From assembly GCA_034190875.2 (NCBI GenBank), contig CM067356.1:49599693-49663692 (forward strand): a stretch of 64,000 bases of DNA. The letters run 5' to 3'. A model generated the notes under the pieces. It was not told the DNA's origin. It saw only the letters and a list, made by a program, of their open reading frames with translations, and did no database searches. Below are positions 36,969-51,040 of the stretch, in pieces (position 1 is the first letter of the stretch; each line of letters begins with the position of its first letter). This DNA is from Urechis unicinctus. Taxonomy: Eukaryota > Annelida > Polychaeta > Xenopneusta > Urechidae. Both the position numbers and the translations under genes were made by a program.

Positions 36969-36983
36969 ACATATATATATATA
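36714..36983. repeat. TA/GATA-rich microsatellite array 5
   Basis: TA repeat with a GAGATATAGAGA-rich middle section (about 36745-36850) and flanking pure TA. The purine-biased GA content on one strand distinguishes it from the purer arrays. Confidence 0.96.
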
Positions 36984-37637
<654 letters not shown>

Positions 37638-37638
<1 letters not shown>

Positions 37639-40600
37639 CGTACTTGTCCTATCGACATCCGAGGTGGGCACGCGACTCGCCTTGTGAACCAGGAAAACAA
37701 ATTTGCAAAACAACAGGATTGTGAATAATGGAGTTTGAAAATAACGCGCCTTTGACACCCATCACATTATATCTTCTTCGTTAAGGGCCGAATATAGGTT
37801 GTCGCCCGTACCACTAAAGTATGTAATATTCCAGACAAACTACTACTTACAATTTATGGGCTTAGATTAATGACCACTGCCCTAATTAAGCCCTGCGGCT
37901 CAAACTTAATTCAAGTGGTGTCCTTGGGCACTGGCATTTTTTCATGCTGACAGCATATGAAACACGCCTTCTATAGCGAGTTTTCATAAAGAGAAGCAGA
38001 TATTGTGTTCACTCTTCATTATGCTATTCATCATCATCTCCGGATCGAGCCCAGTCTTTTGGTCATTGTCATTTATCTCAGTCTTGATTCTCTATAAGCA
38101 CCACATATAAATTTTAAAACTTCAAATAGGTCGATCTAACAATGCTGTTTGCTGTGACACACACACAATATGATTCATCGGTTCAATTGCCGTTCATCAA
38201 TAAGCAGAAAACTAAGGATCCCAAAATGCTGTGCATATAGTCAATACGGTTTCTGTATAATCAATGGAGCCCAATTTTGTTTTGAGTATGACGCATGTAT
38301 TCATAAAAATATATTTATCAAGTGGCAATGCCCTACATCGATTGCTCAGACAAGTGTCTCATAATAGGGATGCATGAATAACCACTCATCGAAGCTTATA
38401 TATTGCAAAAAGCTGAAATGAATGAAAAAACAAACCTATAGATAAGATGCGTGCCTACCATATTTCCTCAGCGCAGTAAGTCGTCCTTACATTGCTGTGC
38501 GTCATACAAATATGATACAAAGGAAAGCAGTTTGTTGATGAATGCAATATAAAAGGGGCCTTCCCGGGTGTCATTTCATCTTCGACCACAACTGCGTTGT
38601 TAATCATGCCAACATATCTTAGATAATTGACAGTAGATACAAAATAGTTCACAAGGTATTTGCTATTTTTATTCACATTTGTTTTAATGTAGAGCATGGT
38701 TTTCTATTGTATGCAACTTCAAAAAACAGTTTGCAAACGTGAAAAGGATAGTCTCAAATTCTAGGGAACGAAAACCGCGAAAACAAACTTCCTGAATATC
38801 ACAAAGCAAAACATGGCAAGCCAGCTCCACCTGAACAGGTATTTGTATTTTTTGTCATACATTTTTGTGCTACAGCTCACATTATATATTCAATAAGTTG
38901 TGTTGGTTTATTGTTTGGGCGTTTCTAGGTACTGTTCTTTGTTTGAAGATCAAATTTTTTTTTATTGAAATTTATCGGATTCGAATATTTGTTAGAATTA
39001 TCCGCTCGTCAATTTGCCGATAAAAATACAGCATACTCATAAGAATAGTTTCCTTTATAGACAGGTTATGCAAAGTGATTTAATCAATTACCTTCAAGAG
39101 GTCATTCTAGAAAGCTGATCTGCACGTCCACATATTAACTCGTATACTTTTGCTCATTCATTTACCTACTCCTTCAATAACTCAAAATCTTTTTTACTCA
39201 CGCACACCTAAAGACTGGCTGATCGAAGATTCACCAACTCACCTACCCTAGTTTGATGATTCAAAGTTAATCCAAGTTTGCAAAGGTAAAAAAATGAACA
39301 CAAATGTAGAAAGAAGAACACCTTACACAAATGTATCAAAGCGTCATGTTACAAAGGGACCAGCTATGCAAAAATATGGACCAACGATGTACCATTTTTA
39401 CAATGGTATACATCAAAGAACCCCGCCCCCAATCTGTCTATCCATCTATCTCCTAATCTACCTATCTTTCTATCTCTTGATAAATTACTTAACATTAGGG
39501 CTAAATAAAATAACATACCATACGCCAACACATAATTACTCTGTGATAAAGTACAGATAACCATTGGCAAATTGCCATTTAGGCATTGCATCTGAGCCGA
39601 ATTATTTATACCGCGTAATAATAAATCGCTTCAAATAGAATTACTTACCAGCACGCCAATACCTATCAGTCGAGGTGAACTGATGAAACAAACTGCTCAA
39701 TTTCATTGGCAACCAAGTCTTGTCTGGGTGATGGAAACTCCGTTGTTTTGGGAAAATAGATGACCATATATTGCGCTATCGTACTTAACGGATTCAAGGT
39801 ATCAAATACTGACCGTAAATGTAGCAGGGATTTAATAGTACCATATCTTAAATCAGAAATGCATCCACTGCTTAACTTCTGGAGCCCATAAAATCGAATG
39901 CAGAATGTGTTGGGTGTTATTTTAATGGCAATTCGATACATTCTTTAAAATTGTAATTTTTTTGGGCAACGATGTTGCTATTTAGTAACAGCAAAAGTGG
40001 AAACAGCAGAATAGGGCATCACATCCATTGTTTACTACCTACTGTCCCAATAAGAATAACTGGCGATGAGAAATGGTTCCAAATCTAATTTTCGCTTTAC
40101 TTTTAATGAGGATGTAGCAAAATGGTGATTCGCATTCTGATGGAAATAAATATACGCAAACTAATTGTAATCAATATAACTATTATCATGTTTGAATATT
40201 GATGCTTATAACACCTTGTTAGCATTGCATCTACACTTGATAATGCGATTGATGAAAATGTTCTGATCAACTTGTGCCTCATCTTAGGTAAACATTATAT
40301 TATACATTGTCATCAAATAGCGCTCCTTGGGAAGGTCGCAAGATAAATGCCTACTGCAATTTTAAATCTTTGTGGTGATTATAACGTATGTCCCCCTTGT
40401 TTAGATGTTAGCTGGTGCTGGAGACATAATAAGGTCTTGGTTTTCCCTTAACCAAAATAACAAGATGCAACACATGACCGGTGGGGCACTTGATGTTTGC
40501 GATAATGTATTAAGCAAGGAACTGTCACACTACATTCGGTTATCCAACAACTGTCATCAAGGATAATGAAAATAATTTTTTCTGTTATTTAACATATTAT

Positions 40601-42611
40601 CATCTTCCAAAACTAGTATTTGTTCCCCGCCATTCGCCCGCATGTGCAACACCATACCATATAATTATATTAATATGCGGTGTTATAATAAAGCCAGGTG
40701 TGATTCATTCACAATTTGAACATCACAACCAACATTAGATGAACGCTTAGGTACACGGAGGGTCAGGCGACAATTTAACTGTTCCTGGAAATATATTCCA
40801 GTCATTTGCTTTAAATATACCCTGCATTCATGGGAATTTTTCATACTTTCGTCGAAACAATCTGAGTTTACTTATAAATGCTAAGAAACATATCCAATTA
40901 AATTTAATTAAATGTTGCTATCACTAGTCACTTTATCCATTTGGCAATATAGCTGCGCTGAAATGTTTCGCTACTGGGTTTTTTCAATCACCTTTGAGCA
41001 CTTCAATTGTCAGTCTAAAAAACACCACACACATCGAACGTCACAATCATAGGAGCTTTTCATCACACGCACATTAGCTACAAATTTCTTAGCATGAATA
41101 TAAGACAGGTGTGCCCAAATTAGTTTAAAACGAAATTCACCTCTCAACATGGTGAATATATTTCCATAAGTAATGATCCCGAGTGTAATAAACTTAACCG
41201 TTTTTAAAAGTTTCAGCATAAAACCATAATGCTCAGTTCCCAGGGACATTTGAGAGCTAATGAAAATCGTTATACAATTATTCAACTCTTTGGCAACTGC
41301 AATCTAGCCCAAATTATCGCTTTCTAAATGAGTTCGAGCCTCTGTCGGGCATAAATATCAACGCGGCGTCTTTACAAAAAGCACTGGTGAAGAGGCGCAA
41401 TCGCTTCTTGCTATCTCACCTAAGAAACATCACAATGATATTTCGTACATGAAAATGATTAAGCTTCTTTTAATTTTCGCTAACATTGATTTACGCTAAA
41501 AAACCCAGTTTCTGTCTCATAATGAAGAATCTCCTAATGACGCTATAACTTCCGACTGCGTGGGCGGTTTCTGATCCGCAGCTGTCTTATTAGCAAGCAA
41601 TCTGAATAGCACGCTGAAATGATTTATAACATAAGCTGTGATGGATACACGGCAGGACGCAGTTTATTGCCTCGCTGCTGGAAATATGAGGGCTTAAGTA
41701 GGGTGATTGTTTGTGTGGAACACTGAGAGATATTCAGCATATGAGCCTAAACCGAGAAATATCAATATATAAGTTTTGAGGTCGCTATGCTAAGATTTGC
41801 GATAGAAGTTGATCGGCTCATCAATTTATCATTCTCGACAAACACATTTATCCTCGTGAGGTTTACCAGAGAAATAAGAGCCTTATATAACAACTGTTGA
41901 TACTGCTATAGTTCCCATGTTGAGAACACTGTGTGGTGAATACTATACCGGGAAATAATATTTAGCAATATGAGGCATTCCATATACACACAGACACGCG
42001 TACCTTCCAAAAAAGCAATATCTGCAAAAATACGCATATCCTATGTAACTCCATTGGATGCTCAGCAATGCGCTCGTTTGCAATAATGCAGCTTATGGAG
42101 ATATATTGTGATTTGTTGTAACAACCGCTCTGAGGGCACATCAGCCAAGTCATTTAAAATATACATTACTTATATTTATGCTTATTGATTAAGTGTTCAT
42201 GGCAAACGCTGCAAATATCGATTGTATGTCAGTTGGTATTAGTGTTGAAATGCAATGAACATTCTCTTTTATACGTCGGTGCCTCGGGGGACATAAGTGT
42301 CAAGATTAAGGGAGGTATCGTGGCGTGCTTTACACAGTTGCCAAAATATCGTATGATTTAATGAATGTGACTCTCAACACAGTTATTGTACCAATGTAAT
42401 TACCATTGATGTACATTGGAGCCTGTAGTTACGCCTGCTGTCCGATCATAAACGAATAAGATGACTAATTATTGCCTATATAAATGATTATACTTCATAT
42501 TACTTGGCAAAAATCCCATGAAAAAAACTGAAGATTTCTGATTAATGCTGCAAATACCTTTCCTCGAATACACCAAAAATCGTGCAATCATAAACACACT
42601 ACAACAAATAC
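37638..42611. other. AT-rich unique sequence, nothing recognised
   Basis: Five kilobases in which I find no domain, RNA gene, SINE core or tandem repeat beyond a short TCTA-rich patch (39436-39475) and a weak inverted repeat around 39386-39412. Frames of 60-90 codons are common and scattered, as expected by chance. Confidence 0.5.
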
Positions 42612-42830
42612 ACAGCCACGCCAACCATCTTGTGGGTCCAGGGATAAGATTAGCTTGCTGTATTCGCTTATGTATCGTAGGTGGCGACCCATTGAGGGCA
42701 CCTGTTTGACCTGTTTGACGTGGGATTAATGTGGTTGAGTTGAGCGGTTCTAGAGCCGTATCTGCTGCACCATTTTGGACCGGATTTTACCTATACGAGA
42801 GGTTAAAATGATCTGATCAGCAGGTGGTGA
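42612..42830 (+). mobile_element. SINE-like element, plus strand
   Basis: Begins near TTGTGGGTCCAGGGATAAGA (42630) followed by GCTTGCTGTATTCGCTTATG and TATCGTAGGTGGCGACCC. This is the same head and core layout as the minus-strand SINE at 8447-8830 (CTGTGGGTCTGGGG, TGTATCCTCCTGCATG, TCGTAAGAAGCGAC). Downstream sequence through about 42820 is GC-richer than its surroundings and likely belongs to the element, but the tail is not clearly visible. It probably represents an older or truncated copy. The family assignment to molluscan-type SINEs is from memory. Confidence 0.6.
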
Positions 42831-45800
42831 CTTGTTTTATGAATATCTCTTATAAAAATATCAATAATAATAATAATCTATTTTCTATAGCGTAAATTCT
42901 TCAACTAGAGTGCTCTGAAACGCTTCTATAGTGCATAACCAAGTTTCTACTGCTCTAACTATAACTAATTCCATAAAAGATAATCAGTATGTATTAATCT
43001 ATCACACTGAGGAATCAAAATATTTCGTTTCATTGTGCAAGCAGTTAAGCAAACGGTGTGCAATGTTCTGCAGATGTAGGTGCAGGCGTCATCAATTAAG
43101 GCTCCACGGATATATGCCTATCGGCTCATTTAATCAGATTGGCACAAACAGGTGACAAGGTATTGATTAACTGTGTCCGCACGAAACACTCGCGATGCCT
43201 CAAATTATTTTCCAAACATGATATATTATCCGACAACAAAACTGCCATTGATTCCGCATCCCACCCGCGTCAAACTCTAAACTACGGATTCAATGAATAT
43301 TCTTTGTTCCTAAACTTGTCCCATGGGTTTTCAAATAGAAGGTGAGACACTTGCCATAAAGATGGGGAGATGAACGTTTGCCAATCATAGACTATCGCAA
43401 ACGATTGATCCTTGCCGCAATTGAACATGTTCTTGTGATTTGATATCTGTCGTCTACAAATCATATTTACATCATTTTTTAGCAGATATTATGATGATTT
43501 CAGCTAAAGGACGATCGGTCTATTGTAGGCAAAATGCAATTATATGCATATACGTATAACTGTTGTCGATCAAACAATGCAATTCTTGGGACCGTGGTTA
43601 CATTAGGGTTACTGACATTCAAGTCGGTTCACATTCACAGAATAGATGTCAAAAGGTAAGAGAATGTGAGAATATGTATAGTTTAGGATTGCATTATCAA
43701 CAACAAGACAGTTTTTGAAACCAATGTTCATTTAGAGACACGTCGGTGTGTCACTGTTGTTGCTATGTCATTCCGACAAGTAGACAATCCGAGTCCGGCT
43801 GCGGTTGATTGGTATCTATGCCTAGAAAATATCCTAAATAGAGTAAGAGTTGAGCATTGAGTAAATTATCGGATAGTAATTAAGATAAGGATTTAAAAGA
43901 AAAGGAACTGAAGAGCGATAATATAAACTAAAACCTATTGCATGTTGAAAACCTGTTAAGGCGACTGAAAGCATATACGAATTCAAAGTTAACAAACCAA
44001 TTTGGCTTTTGAATGACATTATTCAAGCGTAAAAGCACGACTGACATCAGAGAGATAAGTCCTCGCACAGTGAATAACAATGAGTTAGCACAATCCTCCC
44101 CAAAGATCACCTTTTCAACGCAGCTTTTATTGTAGCTCGCAAAAGCTCCTTGAATCTACTGCTTTTTACCCTAGTCCGAACTTGTCCTGACATTCACAGA
44201 CGAGCTCATGGAGCATCAAGTACTTGTTCGGGCGCTATGACATTTACATTTCTATGACTAACTTCTCGTGGCAGCAAATATCTTAAACGCATGATTATGA
44301 AACATACCAAATTACTCGACCTTGACCGTTATCAGGTAAACACGTTTTAACATCAAGAACGCAAAAATACGCCCAAAGGTCAATCCACATTGTCACCCTG
44401 ACAAGGGGCACGTCAGTCATGCTTATGATCATTTGGCAATGCCAATTTACGTGATGCTATAACCGACCTATATTTGCGAATATCTATAGGAGTGAATCTT
44501 CACAGAACTCTTAATAACACGAGCCATGACATAACGCGATCGACGGAACATCGATAGCTGCAACGCGTAATATGCCAGAATAGCTATATATCATGTTTAA
44601 ATGGCTTATGTAGTAATCTATAAGCGGGTTATATAAATGCCACATTGGGGAGTCGGAACTATCAGCGCGATACTTTATCATCAAAGTAATAATGAGGTCA
44701 TAACATTGGTCTCTTCAGCATTGTTCTGACTTGATATTGATTCAGTGTCAGGTCATATATTACACAATCTACCCCACTAGAGGGTCACCGCGCGTTTATC
44801 ATCGGTTAGCTATAGTCTCATTTCTTCGTCGATTATCAATGGATTGCTGTGGCCACTTAATTGCCTTCCTGCACCGAAATTGAATTCTCTATGACTTGCT
44901 CTTATCTGTCCCAGGTGAATATACTGTTTGTGTATAAGATGGACCAACACTAGAACATGCGTTATTGAAGATCTTATGAACAGCAACAAGGATCGGTCAA
45001 CTAATGGTACAGTGCGCGGGCGAATGATAGCTCATATCGAAGGCGTCTCTTTTCCTCTCTTTGAATACACTGCAATCAACATTTCCGCTCTTGTCCAACT
45101 GTAAACAGTGTCTTTGACAAATATGCTGCTCAAAAGCATGAAGATTCTCAGATCAAACATGGTTACGGATATGATCAAACATAGCCTGGCTCATAATTTT
45201 GCGCAATATGTCACTGATATCGTCGTCGAGTTCATAATTACACACCTGTATATATCTTTACTCAAGCACTAATTTGATGCATGATCAAAAAGAACACCGA
45301 TAATGGGGTTCCGCTCAATGTCTGCCTGAAGCCGTGTCATTACAATTCTGTCACCCTTGTTCTATTCGAATGTTTGATATATATTTAGCTGTATGGATGG
45401 TAGTTGCTAAGATGCATTAAGTAGAAGTAGTTATGTATCTAAACCCTTCGAATCCAAGTAACAAAATTATATATGTAATTACGGAATATAATCATTATCT
45501 TTTGTTAATGCTACGCGACACTTTTGTTATTTGGCTTTACGCTTTGGATCTATTATGATATATTATTTAACCATATCAATGAAAAGACGCTAAACAACAA
45601 ACTCAAACTTCTATTAATATATCCTACGCAGAGAGTGTGTTCTCTTTAAACTATATGCCGTCTAACCGCTGTGTCGCCACATGTTATGCGCTGTGCCGTT
45701 ACATCTTCCAGAATAACCCTGTGATTGCTATTACAATGATACGAAATGCATGCATTGCTAGCAGTTCTAGTACCACACGGACAAACAGTTTCCATGCGTA

Positions 45801-46785
45801 TCGAGTGCTAGGGATGGCGCTCCCTGGACTGTTGATGGTGACATTGCTAAAGTGTACACATCTACACAATAGACGTACCGGTAACGGCAGCGGGGAGTGC
45901 CATATATTAATGGTGGAGCAGTAATGTTTTATTCATTCGTTAACAGCAAACGAAATGATAGAAACTTTACTTGATGTGTCAGGTTGCAGTCGATCATGTT
46001 AATCCTCAAATATTTATCCGCCTCCATTGCATGCGCAGAATATCCTTTGTGATAAGAGTACCCGTTCCGTAAATACACTGCGACTGCCACGCCATGTCAT
46101 TGTCTTGTTTCTTGATTTTAATTGATGGAATCGATATTGACAGTACATCATGGCACGCAAACTACTGGGACAACCATCGCCATAGGCCCATAACTAAACA
46201 TGACATGACACAGACAGAGGGTCCGTGTTAAATACTGTATGGCACATAATATTAATCTTGCCATAAGACATTCACATGTTGCTTCTGTCATAATAAAAAC
46301 CTCTTTCATGTTTGGCATTTGAAAAGTCCGTATGACACCCAAGCCTTGCTCTTGAATTGAAATAGCGTAAAAAAAGAGATCAATAGGTCCCCCTGCAGAA
46401 CGAAGCATTAACCAATTGGAAAAAGAACTTGTAGGTGCCATTAACATAAAACGTTTAGGCCAAAACCCACCAGATATATCCATAGAAGATACTGTGACAC
46501 TTACAGCATGGCATTGTACATGCTTGTTTTTCGTTGTAAATGTTCCATTATTTTACACTAATGCATTTTTTAAAACACACCATCGACGGGAATATGCTAG
46601 GTACGTGGAAAATAGGAATTCACCTCAAGCAAATCCTTGCACTCTTGTGGTCTTTATGGTGAACAATGCTATGTTACAGTAGCATTGGTGGGGTGTTTAC
46701 TGGTGTATCGCTGGCACAAACCTGAAACATCATCGCAAGGCAAGGTTTATAATATATATATATATACTCTCATTTTATAATTTAT
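42831..46785. other. AT-rich unique sequence, nothing recognised
   Basis: Frames of up to 111 codons (for example 45637-45924 plus, 46148-46483 minus) show no recognised domain, and some overlap on opposite strands. A small TA run at 46751-46766 precedes the tRNA-like sequence. Confidence 0.45.
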
Positions 46786-46858
46786 GTTTCTGTGGCGCAA
46801 TCGGTTAGTGCGATCGGATGTTAACTATCAGAATGGTTTTTCAAACGGACCAAGTGAC
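46786..46858 (+). pseudogene. tRNA-Asn(GTT) pseudogene
   Basis: The 73 bases align without gaps to eukaryotic tRNA-Asn. The acceptor and D arm GTTTCTGTGGCGCAATCGG, then TTAGTGCG, are nearly canonical and contain the A box. The anticodon loop is ATGTTAA with anticodon GTT. The anticodon stem is broken (ATCGG against CTATC) and the acceptor stem has at least two mismatches, while the T arm GGTTT-TTCAAAC-GGACC still folds with wobble pairs. The 5' half is much better kept than the middle. No A- or T-rich terminator follows closely. It is either a dead tRNA gene copy or the head of an otherwise unrecognisable tRNA-derived SINE. Confidence 0.8.
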
Positions 46859-47270
46859 AATGGTGTTTTTTAACAATACTCATATCTCCTATTTTGCCAT
46901 TTAAAACCTCCAATGCGGTCGGCACATTTGGATGATTTTTGGGCTACTCTCGGAACCTTACCAACCGTTATGCACATGTTCACAAATGAATGGTGCAGGC
47001 ACACTTTGTAAACAGCGTTAGTTTCCTCTCGGTATCTTTGTTTAAGTTGCATCCTAACCAGAAAAATTCCATCACCCTGTATAAAAAAAACAGTCGCACA
47101 CGATAACGAATTCATAAAGCTACATAAACATGGTTCACCCGCATCAGTGAGGCATTTCGATGATTCATGAAAGTCATCTACCATGAAGGAACGGTTAACA
47201 TGCATTTAGCCAACCAATAAAGCAACAATGGTATTGATTAAGACTCTTTTAGCTAAATATTGTTATGATG
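46859..47270. other. AT-rich sequence after the tRNA pseudogene
   Basis: A 111-codon minus-strand frame (46870-47205) covers most of this stretch and has no recognisable domain. It could be the body of a tRNA-derived SINE, but no second copy is visible in the window. Confidence 0.35.
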
Positions 47271-47378
47271 CCATTGATTTTGTTACTTTTAATTGTGGTG
47301 TATAGACCGAATATTACGATAATTCCATTGATTTTGTCATTTTAATTCGGGGTGTGAGGAATGAATATTGCGATAAAG
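47271..47378 (+). repeat. two-copy tandem duplication, 54 bp
   Basis: Copies at 47271-47324 and 47325-47378 share CCATTGATTTTGT, TTTTAATT, GTG and GAATATT.CGATAA pieces. Simple local duplication, moderately diverged. Confidence 0.85.
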
Positions 47379-48979
47379 CCAATTAGGTCACTTGATTAGC
47401 ATGTCGCATGATGAGATGTCTAGTAACTTATGGATAATAACATAAGAGTATGCTGCCAAATGTCTTCACTTGCCATTCTGACAACTACAACGTTGATCCT
47501 CATTCCTGTGACTACCTAATGAAGAATAACTTACACGTTATACTGTGGAAAGATTTCCTTAAATAAAACAACCGTTTTTCTTGCTCTTTTCATGCAATAT
47601 CTACACGAATGCTATGTGTTTGTGGGGTAAAAGTAGACAAATGTGGATAAAAATATTTATAATAGATACCTAAGATATAGGCACACCTTGCTAACTACCT
47701 CCATCATAAGAGCCTTGAACATTATTGTTGTCATGCATAGCTGCAAACGCGGATAATCATGCTCTATACATCCATAGCTTCAATTAAGCATTCTTACTCT
47801 GGTGACTCTACAGCGATAATATTTACTTCGCACGGAAAGTCACTAGTTCAATTCCGGATCATGCTGCTAATGCATTCGTGTGACTTACAACCACATTGCA
47901 GTTTATATAAGGGATCAGTCATTCATTGAATGTGAATTTAAGCTAAACTTGTAACTCATCTGCTTATATTGCAGCAGTTTAAAGTGTTGGACGAAGAAAG
48001 CTAACGAAACAATCGCTCGGAAGACGAAATTATTTAGCAAAAATCCTAACAAAATTAACTCTCCTCATGACAATAGTTTCTTTAGCATAACGATGAAACA
48101 CAATAAAGAACAGTAGATTTATTTATTTTGTCCTCTCCCTATGTTGATTAGCTCATGATGAATGAAAACTCTTTCATAGAACCCTTGTAAATATTGCTCC
48201 CCCGGGACATATCTGTTGCTTACAGGCGTTCTCAGATGATCCCTTGTCTTTTAAAATGCCACTATGGCTGTAATTAACAGAGCAACGAGGATGCCAGGAC
48301 TTAGTACAGCAGAGCAATTGGTTGGACCCTAGATAAATAGCGTCAGCAAATTTTGCGAGTTTTGAACCAACATAGATACTTGGCATGTAGGGGTGTTTTC
48401 CCAAACGAGGACGGACTGGGTAAAGTGTTTTGCTAATGGCTCTCTCTGTATTTGCACCTATATAGTACCTGCCAAAATTTAAAGCCTTACAAAGCCTTAA
48501 AAATGACTTGCAAATCTAAGTTGTATTTTAAGAAGCAATTTAAAATTTGCGTCACGTCATGGTTTGGATATGTCCGCAATCATTGGATATAGTTCTCAGC
48601 AGCATATACCTTGTCACTAGATGTTTCATATGTTGGTATGAACAACACTAACTCAAAAAAACAAACATTATGACGTATTCATAGTTCTGTTGATATGTTT
48701 CGTAATGCAATAGAAAGATTGCCATACTGTACATCACACATGTGAAATCGGTTTGGTGCATATATTACTTTGTTCATGGGTCAAAACGATTGATTGAACG
48801 CAATAAATTGTGTAATTGCTATGTTTACTGTTTAATTTAACTATTATTAATGGAACTTAATCGTAATTGTTACAGCACGGAAAATTAATTAAACATATCA
48901 ATAAAGCAAACCAGCTGGCCAGGAAATAATTCCTGTTAGTTGAGATCAAACATACCGGTATTGCATTACTAATAATAGA
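47379..48979. other. AT-rich unique sequence
   Basis: A tRNA-like 3' half lies at about 47824-47867 (an ACTTCGCACGG anticodon region and TAGTTCAATTCCGGA T arm, recalling tRNA-Ala), but the 5' half does not fold, so I do not call it. Nothing else recognised. Confidence 0.4.
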
Positions 48980-49375
48980 CCTGTGCCGTCTGTTGATCAA
49001 TTTCTTTAACATTACGGGCCTTTTAAATTTGTAATAAGGCAGCTCGTGATAAGCAACTTTTTGCAGTATATTATCAGTTTAGCTGCAATTATCAAATTAT
49101 TATTTCACATTAGCTCACCGCAGGCAAGTGTGAAAAGAGAGTTACGTGACACTGGTCAAGCATTAGAACCATCGTTATCCATTATCGTCACATAATTATC
49201 ATGTTGTTACAATCGACATAGAACACCTGTGATATGCATTCTCATGAGATGGAAAATTACCCTGACAAGAAGCGCAAGTAGCAAAGATCAAAGCCTTTAT
49301 CGCAATATAAGTTCTTTTTCGCTGTTAAATGGTTCCCATGCAAAAAATGTGTTAGTGGTTTGTGCACATTATCTT
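48980..49375 (+). repeat. old dispersed repeat E, copy 1
   Basis: Aligns with 60871-61258 in the same orientation. Shared runs include GCAATTATCAAATTAT, TGCAGGCAAGTG/CGCAGGCAAGTG, AAGCATTAGAA.CATC and GTTAAATGGTTCCC.TGCAAAA. No coding content. Confidence 0.78.
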
Positions 49376-50827
49376 TGAAACTGCACAATCACCATTCGCT
49401 ACCACAACAGAGATGAAAACAGCATCGTCATATAACACTTACAGATGCATTCTTTAAAAATGTCGATTATTCGCAAGACGGCCTATTTCTTCATAACGCA
49501 ATAGATATTCATAAAAAGGTATCATGCACAACGCACCCGGTGGGACTTCATAAACTCCGACAAAGGATTATACCAAACGATGCATCTTAAGTATAATAGG
49601 ATCTCTCTGATAGAATTAATACAGAAGTTTAGATAAATTATGGCAATGTGATACCGTCATACTCTATCTAAAGAGAGATTGCTCCGGGCGAATGTAATTT
49701 ATTAATATTAATAACTTAGTCACGTCAGTGTAATAATGATGTATTTCATGCTAATACATCCATCAGAACGAAGTCGTGTTATAAACATAATATTTGACCA
49801 CGTAATTGGAGCAGGATAAATGACGTTGTCATTTGACTAGAGCTACAGCTATGCAAATTGTGATTAATAATGACGACGTTTTCAGGTTGATTTATTCATT
49901 GTTCCAATCGCTTAGTAGCCATACGCCAACTGATATCGGGTAATATTTGAAACTGGTCATTGTAATTTTGGTTATGTCCATTTAACTCTCATTACGAGAA
50001 TGAGGGAAATACATGCCGTCACATTTCAATTCGATCGGTATTCACCAGGAAAGTGAAGGGAATGCAGACTGCTAGATATGCCATATCATCATAATATTTA
50101 ATTCATATGTGTTATATAATGTATTTGTTCCATGCCTCATTAAGAAAGAGGCACAAACCATTCTACGAAAAAGTTTGTTCACACTTGTTAATGCTCCCAG
50201 ATATGACCAGTTTTTACACTCGTCCTCTGTTACCACCACTAATGCCTGGCGACATCCTAGCCTCTGATATCATTTTTGCCAAACTAACCGGGTATTTGTC
50301 AGCACCTAAATGGTTAGAAACGGCAGCTCACGTATAGTTGGTAAATGTTGATCCATGTTCGACAGGAACATGCACAGGAAACATGTATTGAATATAGGTA
50401 CCAATGACTGACAAAATACTCGTATTTCCATATAACACAATAATCCAAGGCATCTCCGATAAGCCAGATATTTGTATGTAAAGGCCTGTTTATTACAATA
50501 ACGCTTGCTCTTTGTGTTCTTCTGCATTCCCATGATACAACAATAAGTGCAAGGAGGGCTTCACGAATTGGCTAGTTGTGTCATGTTACCACTGCAGAGG
50601 GTAATACCTCTTCAATATTCCAGGACTAAATCAAAACAGAAATACTGTAGCTTTAGATATATGTATAATTCGTTGGCACAATGCTGTGGTAGATGTTTAA
50701 CCTTCTCCGAAGTGTCTATTATCCTTAAGCTTAGGGGTCAAGGATTAAAATGACAGCCTTGTTTCAGGTATGCAATGCGGAGGTTTGAAATGTAGTAACG
50801 GGTTGTAAACGTTCCTGCTTTGAGAGC
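49376..50827. other. AT-rich unique sequence, nothing recognised
   Basis: Frames such as 50107-50337 are unrecognised. No RNA or tandem repeat seen. Confidence 0.45.
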
Positions 50828-51040
50828 TTATGCCTTTAATTCGTCCAGTCCAAGTGCTTTATTGTTCTTCAAATTCCTCAAAGCAATGCTGATCACAGTT
50901 AGGAAGACTTCTGGTTCTGGACCACCCCTATCAAAAACGCTCTTATGCCAAAAATGCGAATCTCTTACTTTCGATGCATAATAAGCTCACTCAGCCACTG
51001 TCGTTTTGCTGCTCTACATTGCCTTTTGACATAAGGCTTT
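50828..51040 (-). pseudogene. LINE fragment: start of the reverse-transcriptase domain
   Basis: Minus strand, two pieces in different frames. The upstream piece (about 51040-50968) reads YVKRQCRAAKRQWLSEL, like the basic 'R.AKR.WL.E' linker ahead of the RT domain in LINE proteins. The downstream piece (50926-50828) reads PEPEVFLTVISIALRNLKN then NKALGLDELKA and a stop. This matches the first conserved RT block of non-LTR elements, where 'EV..AI..LKN.KAPG.D.I' is usual (Pro changed to Leu here). The pieces differ by a frameshift and the second ends in a TAA, so the copy is dead. The rest of the RT is not visible downstream on this strand. It is a different fragment from the one at 58090. Confidence 0.75.

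Noticed and set aside
46870-47205. 111-codon minus-strand frame
   Set aside because: No domain, and it lies between a tRNA pseudogene and a tandem duplication. A chance frame is more likely.
47801-47867. tRNA-Ala-like sequence
   Set aside because: An anticodon-loop and T-arm-like 3' half is present, but no A box or foldable D and acceptor arms.
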